Assembly: GCA_021826225.1 (NCBI GenBank)
Contig: JAKBAV010000014.1
Span: 1 to 34,365, forward strand
Length of the DNA stretch: 34,365 nt
Direction: 5' to 3'
DNA from: Pseudomonadota bacterium
Lineage (GTDB): Bacteria; Pseudomonadota; Alphaproteobacteria; Acetobacterales; Acetobacteraceae
Made by a program: the position numbers and the translations under genes. Of the stretch, positions 26,915 to 34,365 are shown one piece after another; the first letter of the stretch is position 1; every line of letters starts with the position of its first letter. The notes beneath the pieces were generated by a model. That model was not told the DNA's origin and searched no databases. It saw nothing but the letters and a program-made list of their open reading frames with translations.

Positions 26915-27440
26915 GGGCGAAGAATGTTTCGCTGAAATCGCCGTGCGCCCGGCCGGAGAAATATTCGGCGCTGAACGGCAGCCCCATCACACCAGCTGAG
27001 AAATCATTGGCGACGCCGAAATCATGATACCAGTCATACAGCATCGTGCGGCTGGCGATGGCCCATTTGCCACCGCGTTTTTCCAGCACATCCAGATACC
27101 GCCCGCCGACCACCGTATCATGATGCGCCGTGCCGAAATCCACGCGATGATAGGAGATCACCTGCGTCTCGACCTTCGCGGTTCCACCCTCAAGCTGGAT
27201 GAAACTCTGCCCCAGCACATGCTGCGTGCAGGGTATGGCCGGCGAACCAGGCACCACCCAGGCAAGATATGCGGCGAAATCGCCTTTGAACACGCCATAA
27301 TCGGTCACCGAATCCGGCCAATAGGCGGCGCTGATCATCGCGGCGTCGCGCCGGTCCTCGCCACGCGCCAAGCCCTCGATGCATTTGCGGATGCCGCGCT
27401 CATCCAGCAGCGCTTGCAGTCCATCATCACTATCGGTCAC
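26907..27440 (-). CDS. SnoaL-like / NTF2-fold protein
   Basis: The protein has 177 residues and a cone-shaped alpha+beta fold of the SnoaL_4 type. It has an N-terminal helix with RGIRKCIEGLARGEDRRD, then YWPDSVTDYGVFKGDFAAYL, a His in CTQHVLGQ and a late GKWAIASRTMLYDWYHD strand. Family members are dehydratases, isomerases or ring hydroxylase small subunits; the conserved Asp/His pair seen here is compatible with a lyase or isomerase. It precedes the SDR gene, which it overlaps by 8 bases, so the two form a small operon facing the HTD2-like gene. Function unassigned. Confidence 0.8.
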   Translation of the reverse strand: MTDSDDGLQALLDERGIRKCIEGLARGEDRRDAAMISAAYWPDSVTDYGVFKGDFAAYLAWVVPGSPAIPCTQHVLGQSFIQLEGGTAKVETQVISYHRVDFGTAHHDTVVGGRYLDVLEKRGGKWAIASRTMLYDWYHDFGVANDFSAGVMGLPFSAEYFSGRAHGDFSETFFARG

Positions 27441-27671
27441 TGCCGTCTCTCCCCATGATTTTGCCCGACTTTAAGCCTTGCTAAACCACGCCGCTTGACC
27501 AATTCAGCCAAACAGGCACGAACCACTCAATACAGAGACAGCAAAAGCAGCAGCTTTTTGAAAAAATCTGCCCCGAAAACTTTTTACACCAGAGCCGGGA
27601 TTTTAAAACACCACCGGCTCAGCTTACAAAAAGTCTTTTTGCTTCTTTGTCTTCAGAAAAAGAGGAACCCT
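27441..27671. other. non-coding AT-richer gap with several inverted repeats
   Basis: This 231-base gap follows the end of hpnJ and precedes the SnoaL-like gene, both on the minus strand. Its right-hand part is unusually AT-rich for this genome and contains CTTTTTGAAAAAA, AAAAAGTCTTTTTGC and CTTTTT...AAAAAG stretches, plus a 7-bp hairpin GAGCCGG (27592-27598)/CCGGCTC (27614-27620). These probably include the terminator of the hopanoid operon and the promoter of the SnoaL-like gene, but I cannot place either exactly. The open frames crossing it are not genes. Confidence 0.5.
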
Positions 27672-29114
27672 CTACTCCGCCGCCATCGGCTTGGCATTGC
27701 GCTCTTTCAGGAACGCGAAAAATTCCACACCCTCGCGCAGCCGGCGCACCAGCATCTGCCGCGAGCGCATCATCTCGTTGAGAATCGAGAGTATCTTCGA
27801 GGGCCGGAAATAGAATTGCCGGTACATCGTCTCGACCGAGGCAAAAATCTCTTCATGGCTGAGATGCGGATAATGCAGCGGCGCAATCTGCACGCCATGC
27901 TCATCAATCAGCTCGGCATGCTCAATGTCGAGCCAGCCCTCCTTGACCGCCTGATTATACAGGAAGGTACCGGGATAGGGTGCCGCCAGCGAAACCTGAA
28001 TGGTATGCGGATTGATCTCCTTGGCGAAGGCGATCGTCTCCTTCAGCGTATTCTGGTCCTCGCCGGGCAGGCCGACGATGAAGGTGCCGTGGATTTTGAT
28101 GCCAAGCTTATGGCAATCTGCGGTGAACTGCTTCGCCACCTCGATCCGCATGCCTTTTTTGATATTGTGCAGAATCTGCTGATTGCCGCTCTCATAGCCG
28201 ACGAGGAGCAGGCGCAGCCCGTTCTCCTTCAGAACTTTCAGCGTCTTATACGGCACATTGGCCTTGGCGTTGCACGACCAGGTGACGCCGAGCTTGCCCA
28301 GTTCGATCGCGATCTCCTCGGCGCGCGGCAGATTATCGGTGAACGTATCATCGTCGAACATGAATTCCTCGACCTGCGGGAACAGCTCCTTCGCCCGCTT
28401 GATCTCGGCGATCACGTTGCCCACCGAGCGCGTACGGTATTTATGCCCGCCCACGGTCTGCGGCCACAGGCAGAAGGTGCAATGCGACTTGCAGCCGCGC
28501 CCCGTATAGATCGAGATATAAGGGTGTTTGAGATAGCCGATGAAATAATCCTCGATCCGCAGATGCTTGGCATAGACATCCACCACGAAGGGCAGCTCAT
28601 CCATGTCCAACAGCAGCGGCCGGTCCTCGTTCTTGGTAAGCTGGCCGGCGGCCGCGCGCCACCAGATGCCCTGGACCTCGGCCAGCGGCTTGCCCTCGGC
28701 GATTTCCTTGATGGTGAAATCGAACTCATTGCCGCAGACGAAATCCAGCACTTTGGCACGCGCCAGCGATTCTTCGGGCTGCACCGCCACCTTCGCGCCG
28801 ATGAAGCCGACCAGCAGCGCCGGATTGCGTGCCTTAAACGCCTCGGCGACCTTCACGTCATTGCCGAATGATGGTGTTGAGGTATGGATAACCAGCAGTT
28901 GATGCGTGTCGGCATGCACCAGCACATCGTCCAGCGTAAGCTTCGCCGGGGGCGCATCGATGAGCGTGCTGTCTGGCAGCAGGGCCGCCGGCTGGGCCAG
29001 CCAGGTCGGGAACCAGAAGCTCTTGATCTCGCGCCGCGCCTGGTAACGCGAACCGGCGCCGCCATCGAAACCGTCGAAGGAGGGAGGCTGCAGGAACAGG
29101 GTTTTCATCGTCAT
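27672..29114 (-). CDS. hpnJ: hopanoid biosynthesis radical SAM protein HpnJ
   Basis: The protein has 480 residues. An N-terminal B12-binding-like domain (MKTLFLQPPSFDGFDGG, HTSTPSFGND) precedes a radical SAM domain with the CxxxCxxC cluster CKSHCTFC and the FDDDTFTDN stretch. HpnJ converts glucosaminyl bacteriohopanetetrol to the cyclitol ether in extended hopanoids, acting after HpnI and HpnK. The start at ATG 29114 has GAGAG seven bases upstream; ATG 29108 gives two residues fewer. It lies 16 bases after hpnI. No HpnK gene is seen in the window. Confidence 0.93.
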   Translation of the reverse strand: MTMKTLFLQPPSFDGFDGGAGSRYQARREIKSFWFPTWLAQPAALLPDSTLIDAPPAKLTLDDVLVHADTHQLLVIHTSTPSFGNDVKVAEAFKARNPALLVGFIGAKVAVQPEESLARAKVLDFVCGNEFDFTIKEIAEGKPLAEVQGIWWRAAAGQLTKNEDRPLLLDMDELPFVVDVYAKHLRIEDYFIGYLKHPYISIYTGRGCKSHCTFCLWPQTVGGHKYRTRSVGNVIAEIKRAKELFPQVEEFMFDDDTFTDNLPRAEEIAIELGKLGVTWSCNAKANVPYKTLKVLKENGLRLLLVGYESGNQQILHNIKKGMRIEVAKQFTADCHKLGIKIHGTFIVGLPGEDQNTLKETIAFAKEINPHTIQVSLAAPYPGTFLYNQAVKEGWLDIEHAELIDEHGVQIAPLHYPHLSHEEIFASVETMYRQFYFRPSKILSILNEMMRSRQMLVRRLREGVEFFAFLKERNAKPMAAE

Positions 29115-29130
29115 CTCATATCTCTCACAA

Positions 29131-30252
29131 CTAACGGAGCTTGCCCGCATCGGCTTGCATCATCTGGCCGCGCCAGTCCACCTGGCTGCCGGTAAAACTT
29201 GCAATATAGATGAGGGTCGAAAGCGAATCGCGCAACAGAAAAAGCCATGGGCCGCCGGAGGGCGGCAGGCGCAAGGCGGCATCGATACGCCGCGCCGCCA
29301 GCACACGCGCTACCAGCACCAAGACCATCAGCCCCCAGGACCACGGTTCCCCCGCCGAAAACAGCACGGCCAGGGCCGCCCAGAGCAGCGATATCTGCAA
29401 TACGGAAGCAGCATAGGCCGCCGGCACCAGCGCCCGGATGGTGCGGGCCCAGCGCAGCTCATGCCTGAACAGCGCCTCGAAATTCGCCTCCGGCACCGTG
29501 GTGGCGGGTACGAGTTGCGCCAGCTCCAGCCGGTAGCCGCGCGCCACGACCAGCCGGCCGAGCACCTGGTCATCGGCCAGATTATTCGCCACCGCCAGCA
29601 ACCCGCCAACCTCGGCCAGCACGGTCTTCGTCAGCGCCATGGTCACGCCCAGACAATCCCGGCGGCCAAGCCTGCGGGCCAGCAGCGCGCCGGGCAGGAA
29701 GGAGTGGTTGATCTGGTCGGCACCGAGCGCCGTGGCGAGTGCCGGCGTGCCCGGCAGCGCGGTGTAGAGCGAAGTCACGAGCCCCACTCCTTCGCCTTCC
29801 AGCGCCGCCACTACCCGGTCAAGAAAATACGGCGGCACATGGATATCGGCATCCGAGATCACCAGTATCTCATGCCGCGCCGCGCGCTGCATGTTGATCA
29901 GGTTGGAAACCTTGCGGTTGGTGCCATATTGTGTGGGGTCCACAACCAGCCTCACCGCGCGGCCGGGATAACGGGCGCGCAAGGTGGCGAGCACCTCCAG
30001 AACCGGATCGGCCGCATCCTGCACGCCGAATATCAGCTCATAATCCGGATAGTTCAGGAGAAAAAACGACTCCAGCGCCAGCCCGGTAAGCGGCTCGACG
30101 CCACAAAGCGGTTTGAGTACCGAAACCGGCGGCCGCGCCGCAGGTGCAGCCGCAGGCGTCGCGGCGAAACGCTGCACCAGCACGGCGCCCACAGCCTGCT
30201 GGCCGGCGCCGGCCAGCGCGCATAGCCCCGCAATTCCCGCCAGAAGCAGCAT
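29131..30252 (-). CDS. hpnI: hopanoid biosynthesis glycosyltransferase HpnI
   Basis: This family 2 glycosyltransferase has 373 residues, with an N-terminal hydrophobic helix, PPVSVLKPLCGVEPL, the nucleotide-sugar-binding DADIHVPP (DxD-like) motif, NNLADDQVLG and an HELRWARTIR segment equivalent to QxxRW, then hydrophobic helices near the C-terminus. It resembles ceramide glucosyltransferases. HpnI adds N-acetylglucosamine to bacteriohopanetetrol at the inner membrane. It sits between the HpnM-like gene and hpnJ in the same orientation. Confidence 0.92.
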   Translation of the reverse strand: MLLLAGIAGLCALAGAGQQAVGAVLVQRFAATPAAAPAARPPVSVLKPLCGVEPLTGLALESFFLLNYPDYELIFGVQDAADPVLEVLATLRARYPGRAVRLVVDPTQYGTNRKVSNLINMQRAARHEILVISDADIHVPPYFLDRVVAALEGEGVGLVTSLYTALPGTPALATALGADQINHSFLPGALLARRLGRRDCLGVTMALTKTVLAEVGGLLAVANNLADDQVLGRLVVARGYRLELAQLVPATTVPEANFEALFRHELRWARTIRALVPAAYAASVLQISLLWAALAVLFSAGEPWSWGLMVLVLVARVLAARRIDAALRLPPSGGPWLFLLRDSLSTLIYIASFTGSQVDWRGQMMQADAGKLR

Positions 30253-30287
30253 TCAGCCTGTTCCGCCGGGAAGCCTGGATATCATGT

Positions 30288-30914
30288 CTATGAGGCCGTA
30301 TTGCTTTGAATGGCTGCGATTTTCGCCTTCAGCGCGGCAATCAGCTTCGAGGCATCGCCGGCGGTCACCAGCGCGGCGAAATCCGATTCGTGCAGCGCCA
30401 CCTGGCTGATCGTGCCGTTCAGCAACACATCGGTAATGCCCCAGCCCGAGGCGCTTTTCTTGACTGCATAATCCAGCTCAACCGGATCGCCGCCGCCGCC
30501 GGGGGTGAGCTTGGTCAGAATGATGTAACCCTGGCCGAGCGGCTTCTCCGTGGGCGAAACCGTGAATTGCGCGCCGTCATAGCTGGAGAATTGGCTGGCA
30601 TAGGAGGCCACTGTGAACGCGCCGATCAGTGTGGTCAGCTCCTGCTGCTGCGCCGCCGGCAGGGTCGCCCACAGAAACCCAACGGAATTCTGCGTCACCA
30701 CGGCCAGATCATAGCTCTGCGCCACCACGGGGGTGAGCGCCTTGGCACGGGCGGCGAAATCCGCCCCCGCGCTGCCCGCCTTCATGGCGGCAATCAACCC
30801 GGCATCAAGCGTTTCCACCGGCATGGCCTCCGGTGTGGCGGCGAAAGCGGGGCTGAAAAAGGCCGGAATGGCCAGGGCCAGGCAAAGCAGGGAAATGGAG
30901 CTGAAGTTTTTCAT
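30288..30914 (-). CDS. hpnM: MlaC/Ttg2D-family periplasmic protein, HpnM-like
   Basis: The protein has 208 residues. It starts at ATG 30914 (MKNFSSISLLCLALAIPAFF), giving a clear signal peptide with likely cleavage after SPAFA. The rest matches the MlaC/toluene-tolerance phospholipid-binding family (AKALTPVVAQSYDL, FTVASYASQFSSYDG, KKSASGWGITDVLLNG). HpnM proteins found in hopanoid clusters belong to this family and are proposed to carry lipids across the periplasm. An upstream frame extension to 30986 runs into dxs and is rejected. It lies 16 bases after dxs. Confidence 0.87.
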   Translation of the reverse strand: MKNFSSISLLCLALAIPAFFSPAFAATPEAMPVETLDAGLIAAMKAGSAGADFAARAKALTPVVAQSYDLAVVTQNSVGFLWATLPAAQQQELTTLIGAFTVASYASQFSSYDGAQFTVSPTEKPLGQGYIILTKLTPGGGGDPVELDYAVKKSASGWGITDVLLNGTISQVALHESDFAALVTAGDASKLIAALKAKIAAIQSNTAS

Positions 30915-30930
30915 ACCGCCTGATACACCA

Positions 30931-32871
30931 TCACTGTGCCGGAATTGCGACCATGCCGAGCTGCGGATCGAGCCCCAGCGCGGCAATGGCGTTGGTTACG
31001 ATATGGCTGGCCGTCAGCCCGGCCTCGATCATCTGCGCCGCCGGCGTGTTATGGTCGATCAACCGGTCAGGCAGCGTCATCGGCCGGAATTTCAACCCCT
31101 TATCGAACGCCCCGCGCCAGGCCAGATGATGTGCGACAGCGGCGCCAAAACCGCCGGCCGCGCCTTCCTCGATGGTGATCAGCACCTCATGGTGGCGCGC
31201 AAGCTGGTCGATGAGCGCGGTATCCAGCGGCTTCATGAAGCGCGCATCGGCGATGGTGCAGGGAAAGCCGTGTGCTGCCAGCTCGGCCGCGGCCTGGCGG
31301 GCATCCGCGAGGCGGGGCCCCAGGGCCAGAATGGCGATCTTGCCGCCCTCCTGCAAAATACGCCCCTTACCGATCTCCCATACCGAACCGCGCGCCGGCA
31401 GCTCCAGCCCGAGTCCCTCGCCGCGCGGATAACGAAACGCCGAGGGCCGGTCATCGATCGCGGCGGCCGTCGCCACCGCATGCATCAGCTCCAGCTCGTC
31501 CGAAGGCGCCATGATGACCATGTTCGGCATCGGCCCGAGGAAGCACAGATCGAACGCCCCGGCATGGGTCGCGCCATCGGCCCCTACCAGCCCGGCGCGG
31601 TCCATGGCGAAGCGTACCGGCAGATTCTGCAGCACCACATCATGCACCAGCTGGTCGTAGCCGCGTTGCAGGAATGTCGAGTAGATCGCGCAGAACGGTG
31701 CCAACCCTTCGGTCGCCATGCCGGCGGCGAAGGTCACGGCATGCTGCTCGGCAATACCGACATCGAACATCCGCTCGGGAAACTTCGCCTCGAACTTATC
31801 GAGCCCGGTGCCCGGCGGCATGGCGGCGGTAATGGCCACGATGTTCGGGTTGACCTCGGCCTCGGCGATCAGCGCCTTGGCGAATACATTGGTATAGTTG
31901 GGCGGCCCGGGCGGCGCCTTCTTCTGTTCTCCGGTGATGACATTGAACTTCTGCACGCCATGGTACTTGTCCGCCGCCGCCTCGGCCGGGGCATAGCCCT
32001 TGCCCTTCTGCGTCACCACATGCAGCAGCACCGGCTCCGCCGAGTCGGATTCGCGCAGATTGCGCAGCACCGGCAGCAGATGGTCGAGATTATGCCCATC
32101 GATCGGCCCGACATAATAAAAGCCCAGCTCCTCGAACAGCGTGCCGCCGGTGAGAATGCCGCGGGCATATTCCTCCGCCCGGCGCGCCGTGCGTTCCAGC
32201 TGCTTGGGGAAACGCTTGGCCATCTTGGCCGCGAAATCGCGCAGGCTCAAAAAGCTCCGCGAGGAAATCAGCTTCGACAGATACGCGCTCATGGCTCCCA
32301 CCGGGGGCGCAATCGACATATCATTATCGTTTAGAATCACTATCATGCGGGACTTCATGGCCCCGGCATTGTTCATCGCCTCATAGGCCATGCCGGCGCT
32401 CATGGAGCCATCGCCGATCACCGCGATCACATGGCGCGGGTCGATCTCATGCTTCAGGTCGCGCGCCACGGCCATGCCCAGCCCGGCGGAAATCGAGGTG
32501 CTGGAATGCGCGGCGCCGAACGGGTCGTATTCGCTCTCGGCGCGCCGGGTAAAGCCCGACAGCCCGCCGGGCTGGCGCAGCGTGCGGATGCGGTCGCGCC
32601 GCCCGGTCAGGATTTTATGCGGGTAGGTCTGATGCCCGACATCCCAGATCACGCGGTCACGCGGGGTGTCGAACACGGCATGGATGGCAACGGTCAGCTC
32701 AACCACGCCGAGCGAGGAGCCCAGATGCCCGCCCGTCGTCGAGACGGTATCGATGGTCTCGGCCCGCAATTCATCGGCCACCTGCTTGAGCTGGTCGGTC
32801 GAAAAATTTCGCAGATCGGCTGGAATGTTAACCCGGTCCAGGAGCGGGGTCCGCGGCGGCATCAGTGACAT
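30931..32871 (-). CDS. dxs: 1-deoxy-D-xylulose-5-phosphate synthase
   Basis: Dxs is the thiamine-diphosphate enzyme that joins pyruvate and glyceraldehyde 3-phosphate in the first step of the MEP isoprenoid pathway. It has 646 residues. Present are the GGHLGSSLG and [16 protein letters not shown] segments, the ThDP motif [25 protein letters not shown], the [15 protein letters not shown] loop, the [13 protein letters not shown] Glu region and a typical C-terminal transketolase domain. It leads an operon with hpnM, hpnI and hpnJ, linking isoprenoid supply to hopanoid synthesis. The first ATG is at 32871; an in-frame ATG at 32862 is the alternative. Confidence 0.97.
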   Translation of the reverse strand: MSLMPPRTPLLDRVNIPADLRNFSTDQLKQVADELRAETIDTVSTTGGHLGSSLGVVELTVAIHAVFDTPRDRVIWDVGHQTYPHKILTGRRDRIRTLRQPGGLSGFTRRAESEYDPFGAAHSSTSISAGLGMAVARDLKHEIDPRHVIAVIGDGSMSAGMAYEAMNNAGAMKSRMIVILNDNDMSIAPPVGAMSAYLSKLISSRSFLSLRDFAAKMAKRFPKQLERTARRAEEYARGILTGGTLFEELGFYYVGPIDGHNLDHLLPVLRNLRESDSAEPVLLHVVTQKGKGYAPAEAAADKYHGVQKFNVITGEQKKAPPGPPNYTNVFAKALIAEAEVNPNIVAITAAMPPGTGLDKFEAKFPERMFDVGIAEQHAVTFAAGMATEGLAPFCAIYSTFLQRGYDQLVHDVVLQNLPVRFAMDRAGLVGADGATHAGAFDLCFLGPMPNMVIMAPSDELELMHAVATAAAIDDRPSAFRYPRGEGLGLELPARGSVWEIGKGRILQEGGKIAILALGPRLADARQAAAELAAHGFPCTIADARFMKPLDTALIDQLARHHEVLITIEEGAAGGFGAAVAHHLAWRGAFDKGLKFRPMTLPDRLIDHNTPAAQMIEAGLTASHIVTNAIAALGLDPQLGMVAIPAQ

Positions 32872-33198
32872 ACCCCAAACCGCGGCGGCAGACTATTACG
32901 CATCAAATCCCGTCCTTTATGCAACTTACTCAAGACTTCAGTACACGACCCACTCGGCACATTGGTCCGCCGGCACCTGGCAACCGCCCCCCGCCTGGCC
33001 GAATCCGGCGGGGAAAGACCTTGAGAACCTGTGCCTTTACGAGACCGTGAACGGAAAAGCCAGCCACCCCTGCTCCGCCCCCGCCCTGCGAAAACGTCAC
33101 AGGTGAAAATCAAATCTAAGCACAAGCTTGCGGATTGTGGAGCCAATGACTTATTGCTGCTGCGAGAAAGCATGACGGCGTGACACAGCGGCAACAGG
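32872..33198. other. divergent dxs/ispH intergenic region with nested complementary segments; candidate structured RNA
   Basis: No protein gene is supported in these 327 bases. Nested pairing is visible: CACG (32944-32947)/CGTG (33046-33049), GGCACA (32956-32961)/TGTGCC (33030-33035), GGTC (32964-32967)/GACC (33017-33020) and an apical CCCCGCC (32989-32995)/GGCGGGG (33007-33013) with an 11-base loop. All four pairs are correctly ordered, giving a rod about 105 bases long with internal bulges. The strand cannot be decided. A 6S-like RNA or a leader element of dxs or ispH are possibilities; no known riboswitch core was recognised. The promoters of both genes must also lie here. Confidence 0.4.
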
Positions 33199-34173
33199 AT
33201 GAGCAATATGGACGGTATGACCGGAGCAACCACGGACGCGAAAACGATGCGGGTGATCCTGGCGCAGCCGCGCGGCTTCTGCGCCGGGGTTGAGCGCGCC
33301 ATCGATATCGTCGAGCGTGCCCTGGTGAAATTCGGCCCCCCCATCTATGTCCGCCACGAAATCGTGCATAACCGCCACGTCGTCGAGGATCTGCGCGCCC
33401 GCGGCGCCGTGTTCGTGGACGAGCTGGACGAGGTGCCGGAAGGCGCCTGGACCGTGTTCTCCGCCCATGGCGTGGCCCGCAAGGTGGTCCAGGCCGCCGC
33501 CGACCGCACCCTTCCGGTGATAGACGCCACCTGCCCCCTGGTCGCCAAAGTCCATGCCGAAGGCCGCCGCTATGCCGGCCAGGGCCGCGAGATCGTGCTC
33601 ATCGGCCATGCCGGCCATGCCGAGGTCGAGGGGACGATCGGCCAGATCGACGGCACCGTATACCTCGTCCAAACGGTCGAGGATGCCGAGCGGCTCGAGG
33701 TCCGCAACAAGGCCAAGCTCGCCTATATCACCCAGACCACCCTTTCGGTCGACGATACGCGCAGCATCATCGCCGCCCTCAAAACCCGCTTCCCCGCCAT
33801 TATCGGCCCGGACGTGAAGGATATCTGCTACGCCACCCAGAACCGCCAGGAGGCGGTGCATCAGCTCGCCGGCCAGGTCGAGCTGATCCTGGTGGTCGGC
33901 AGCAAGAACTCCTCCAACTCCAACCGGCTGCGCGAAATCGGCGCCGAGCTCGGCCACCCCGCTTTCCTCATTGACGATGCCTCCGCCCTGAAGGCCGAAT
34001 GGTTCGAAGGCATCTCCATCGTCGGCCTCACCGCCGGCGCCTCCGCCCCGGAAGTTCTGGTGCAGGGGGTGATTGAAGGCATAAGACAATTCGGCCAGGT
34101 TAAGGTGGAGCTTCTCGCGGGCACGCCGGAAGACGTCAAATTCAAGCTGCCGGCCGAAGTGGCAAGCATATAA
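33199..34173 (+). CDS. ispH: 4-hydroxy-3-methylbut-2-enyl diphosphate reductase
   Basis: IspH is the last enzyme of the MEP pathway, making isopentenyl and dimethylallyl diphosphate with a 4Fe-4S cluster. It has 324 residues. The three cluster cysteines are in [17 protein letters not shown] and DICYATQ. The conserved His/Glu segments ([27 protein letters not shown]) and the [11 protein letters not shown] stretch are present. ATG 33199 is used; ATG 33208 has AGGA at better spacing and is equally possible. It is divergent from dxs and followed 16 bases later by hpnH. Confidence 0.97.
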   Translation: MSNMDGMTGATTDAKTMRVILAQPRGFCAGVERAIDIVERALVKFGPPIYVRHEIVHNRHVVEDLRARGAVFVDELDEVPEGAWTVFSAHGVARKVVQAAADRTLPVIDATCPLVAKVHAEGRRYAGQGREIVLIGHAGHAEVEGTIGQIDGTVYLVQTVEDAERLEVRNKAKLAYITQTTLSVDDTRSIIAALKTRFPAIIGPDVKDICYATQNRQEAVHQLAGQVELILVVGSKNSSNSNRLREIGAELGHPAFLIDDASALKAEWFEGISIVGLTAGASAPEVLVQGVIEGIRQFGQVKVELLAGTPEDVKFKLPAEVASI

Positions 34174-34189
34174 TAGATCGGATGCGCGT

Positions 34190-34365
34190 ATGGTACCGTT
34201 GAATCAGGCTGTTACAGTCGCCACCTACATCATGAAGCAGAAGCTGAAGGGCAATAAGCGCTACCCGCTTGTGCTCATGCTGGAACCTTTGTTCCGCTGC
34301 AATCTCGCCTGCTCCGGCTGCGGCAAGATCGACTATCCCAATGAAATACTGAACCAGCGTATCTC
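34190..34365 (+). CDS. hpnH: hopanoid biosynthesis radical SAM protein HpnH, N-terminal part only
   Basis: ATG 34190 opens a frame that continues past the window end, with 58 complete codons visible. Translation gives an MVPLNQAV start, a [18 protein letters not shown] stretch and the radical SAM cluster motif CNLACSGC, followed by GKIDYP, all characteristic of HpnH. HpnH joins an adenosyl group to the hopene skeleton as the first step toward C35 hopanoids. It starts 16 bases after ispH, so the two are probably co-transcribed. Confidence 0.93.
   Translation, partial: MVPLNQAVTVATYIMKQKLKGNKRYPLVLMLEPLFRCNLACSGCGKIDYPNEILNQRI

Noticed and set aside
16307-27440. Recently inserted mobile island
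   Set aside because: No integrase, transposase, tRNA end or direct repeat was seen, and base composition by eye is like the flanks.
27495-28871. 458-codon plus-strand open frame opposite hpnJ
   Set aside because: It overlaps hpnJ, which has the radical SAM motif and a full-length match to its family.
30733-32334. 533-codon open frame on the plus strand
   Set aside because: It is the complement of dxs, a full-length, well-conserved gene; such shadows are common in GC-rich DNA.
32940-33060. 4.5S RNA, tmRNA or RNase P RNA
   Set aside because: None of their conserved core sequences could be found on either strand; only the nested pairing remains.
32862-33344. 160-codon minus-strand frame in the dxs/ispH gap
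   Set aside because: It overlaps the start of ispH, has no recognisable domain and no ribosome site.

Overview
The window is a high-GC stretch of an alphaproteobacterial chromosome. The rpiB-glyA-nrdR-ribD-ribE-ribBA-ribH operon order, the RibB fusion with a degenerate GTP-cyclohydrolase-like half, the Asp-type HemB and the hopanoid side-chain genes (hpnH, hpnI, hpnJ, hpnM) beside dxs and ispH point to Rhodospirillales, most likely Acetobacteraceae. That placement is inference from gene content. No tRNA, rRNA, CRISPR array, insertion sequence or phage gene was seen.

Layout. (1) 1-5576, minus strand: a tightly packed housekeeping operon for ribose-phosphate isomerisation, one-carbon/glycine metabolism, ribonucleotide-reductase control and riboflavin synthesis, with ATGA overlaps at several junctions; ribH runs off the left edge. 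(2) 5742-11818: mixed genes. An outer-membrane beta-barrel protein converges on an Nramp-like metal transporter. The transporter is divergent from hemB across a short region that carries a perfect FNR/FixK-type box and a Fur-like box. Then come an SDR, a non-catalytic squalene/phytoene-synthase-like protein (NDUFAF6 type), Fe superoxide dismutase with a clear terminator, and a GNAT. (3) 11962-16199, minus strand: a four-gene operon, glutamine amidotransferase / GXGXG protein / FMN glutamate-synthase-like protein / type III glutamine synthetase (glxBCD-glnT, the same parts as mgsABC-gmaS of the N-methylglutamate pathway), with a good promoter. (4) 16307-27440: an accessory acyl-CoA catabolic island with three class III CoA-transferases, two MaoC/HTD2 hydratases, three SDRs, a 3-hydroxyisobutyrate-dehydrogenase-like enzyme, an SMP-30 lactonase, an isochorismatase-fold hydrolase, a SnoaL-like protein and a GntR/FCD regulator. 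(5) 27672-34365: hopanoid and isoprenoid genes, dxs-hpnM-hpnI-hpnJ on the minus strand and ispH-hpnH on the plus strand, the latter running off the right edge.

How it fits together. In region 4, nearly identical palindromes with core ATAATGCATTAT sit on three promoters that can be read directly: two of them back-to-back at 25111-25187 and one at 22520-22549. In each the palindrome overlaps the -10 hexamer. I infer that they are operators of the GntR protein encoded in the middle of the island, which would make the whole set one regulon for an unidentified carboxylic acid that is activated by CoA transfer, hydrated and oxidised. Within the island, one of two adjacent CoA-transferases lacks the catalytic aspartate (suggesting a heteromer), one SDR has Phe in place of the catalytic Tyr, and the isochorismatase-like protein lacks the nucleophilic Cys. 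In region 5, Dxs and IspH (MEP pathway) lie beside genes that use the resulting isoprenoids for extended hopanoids. The 327-base gap between dxs and ispH contains nested complementary segments that could form a structured RNA.
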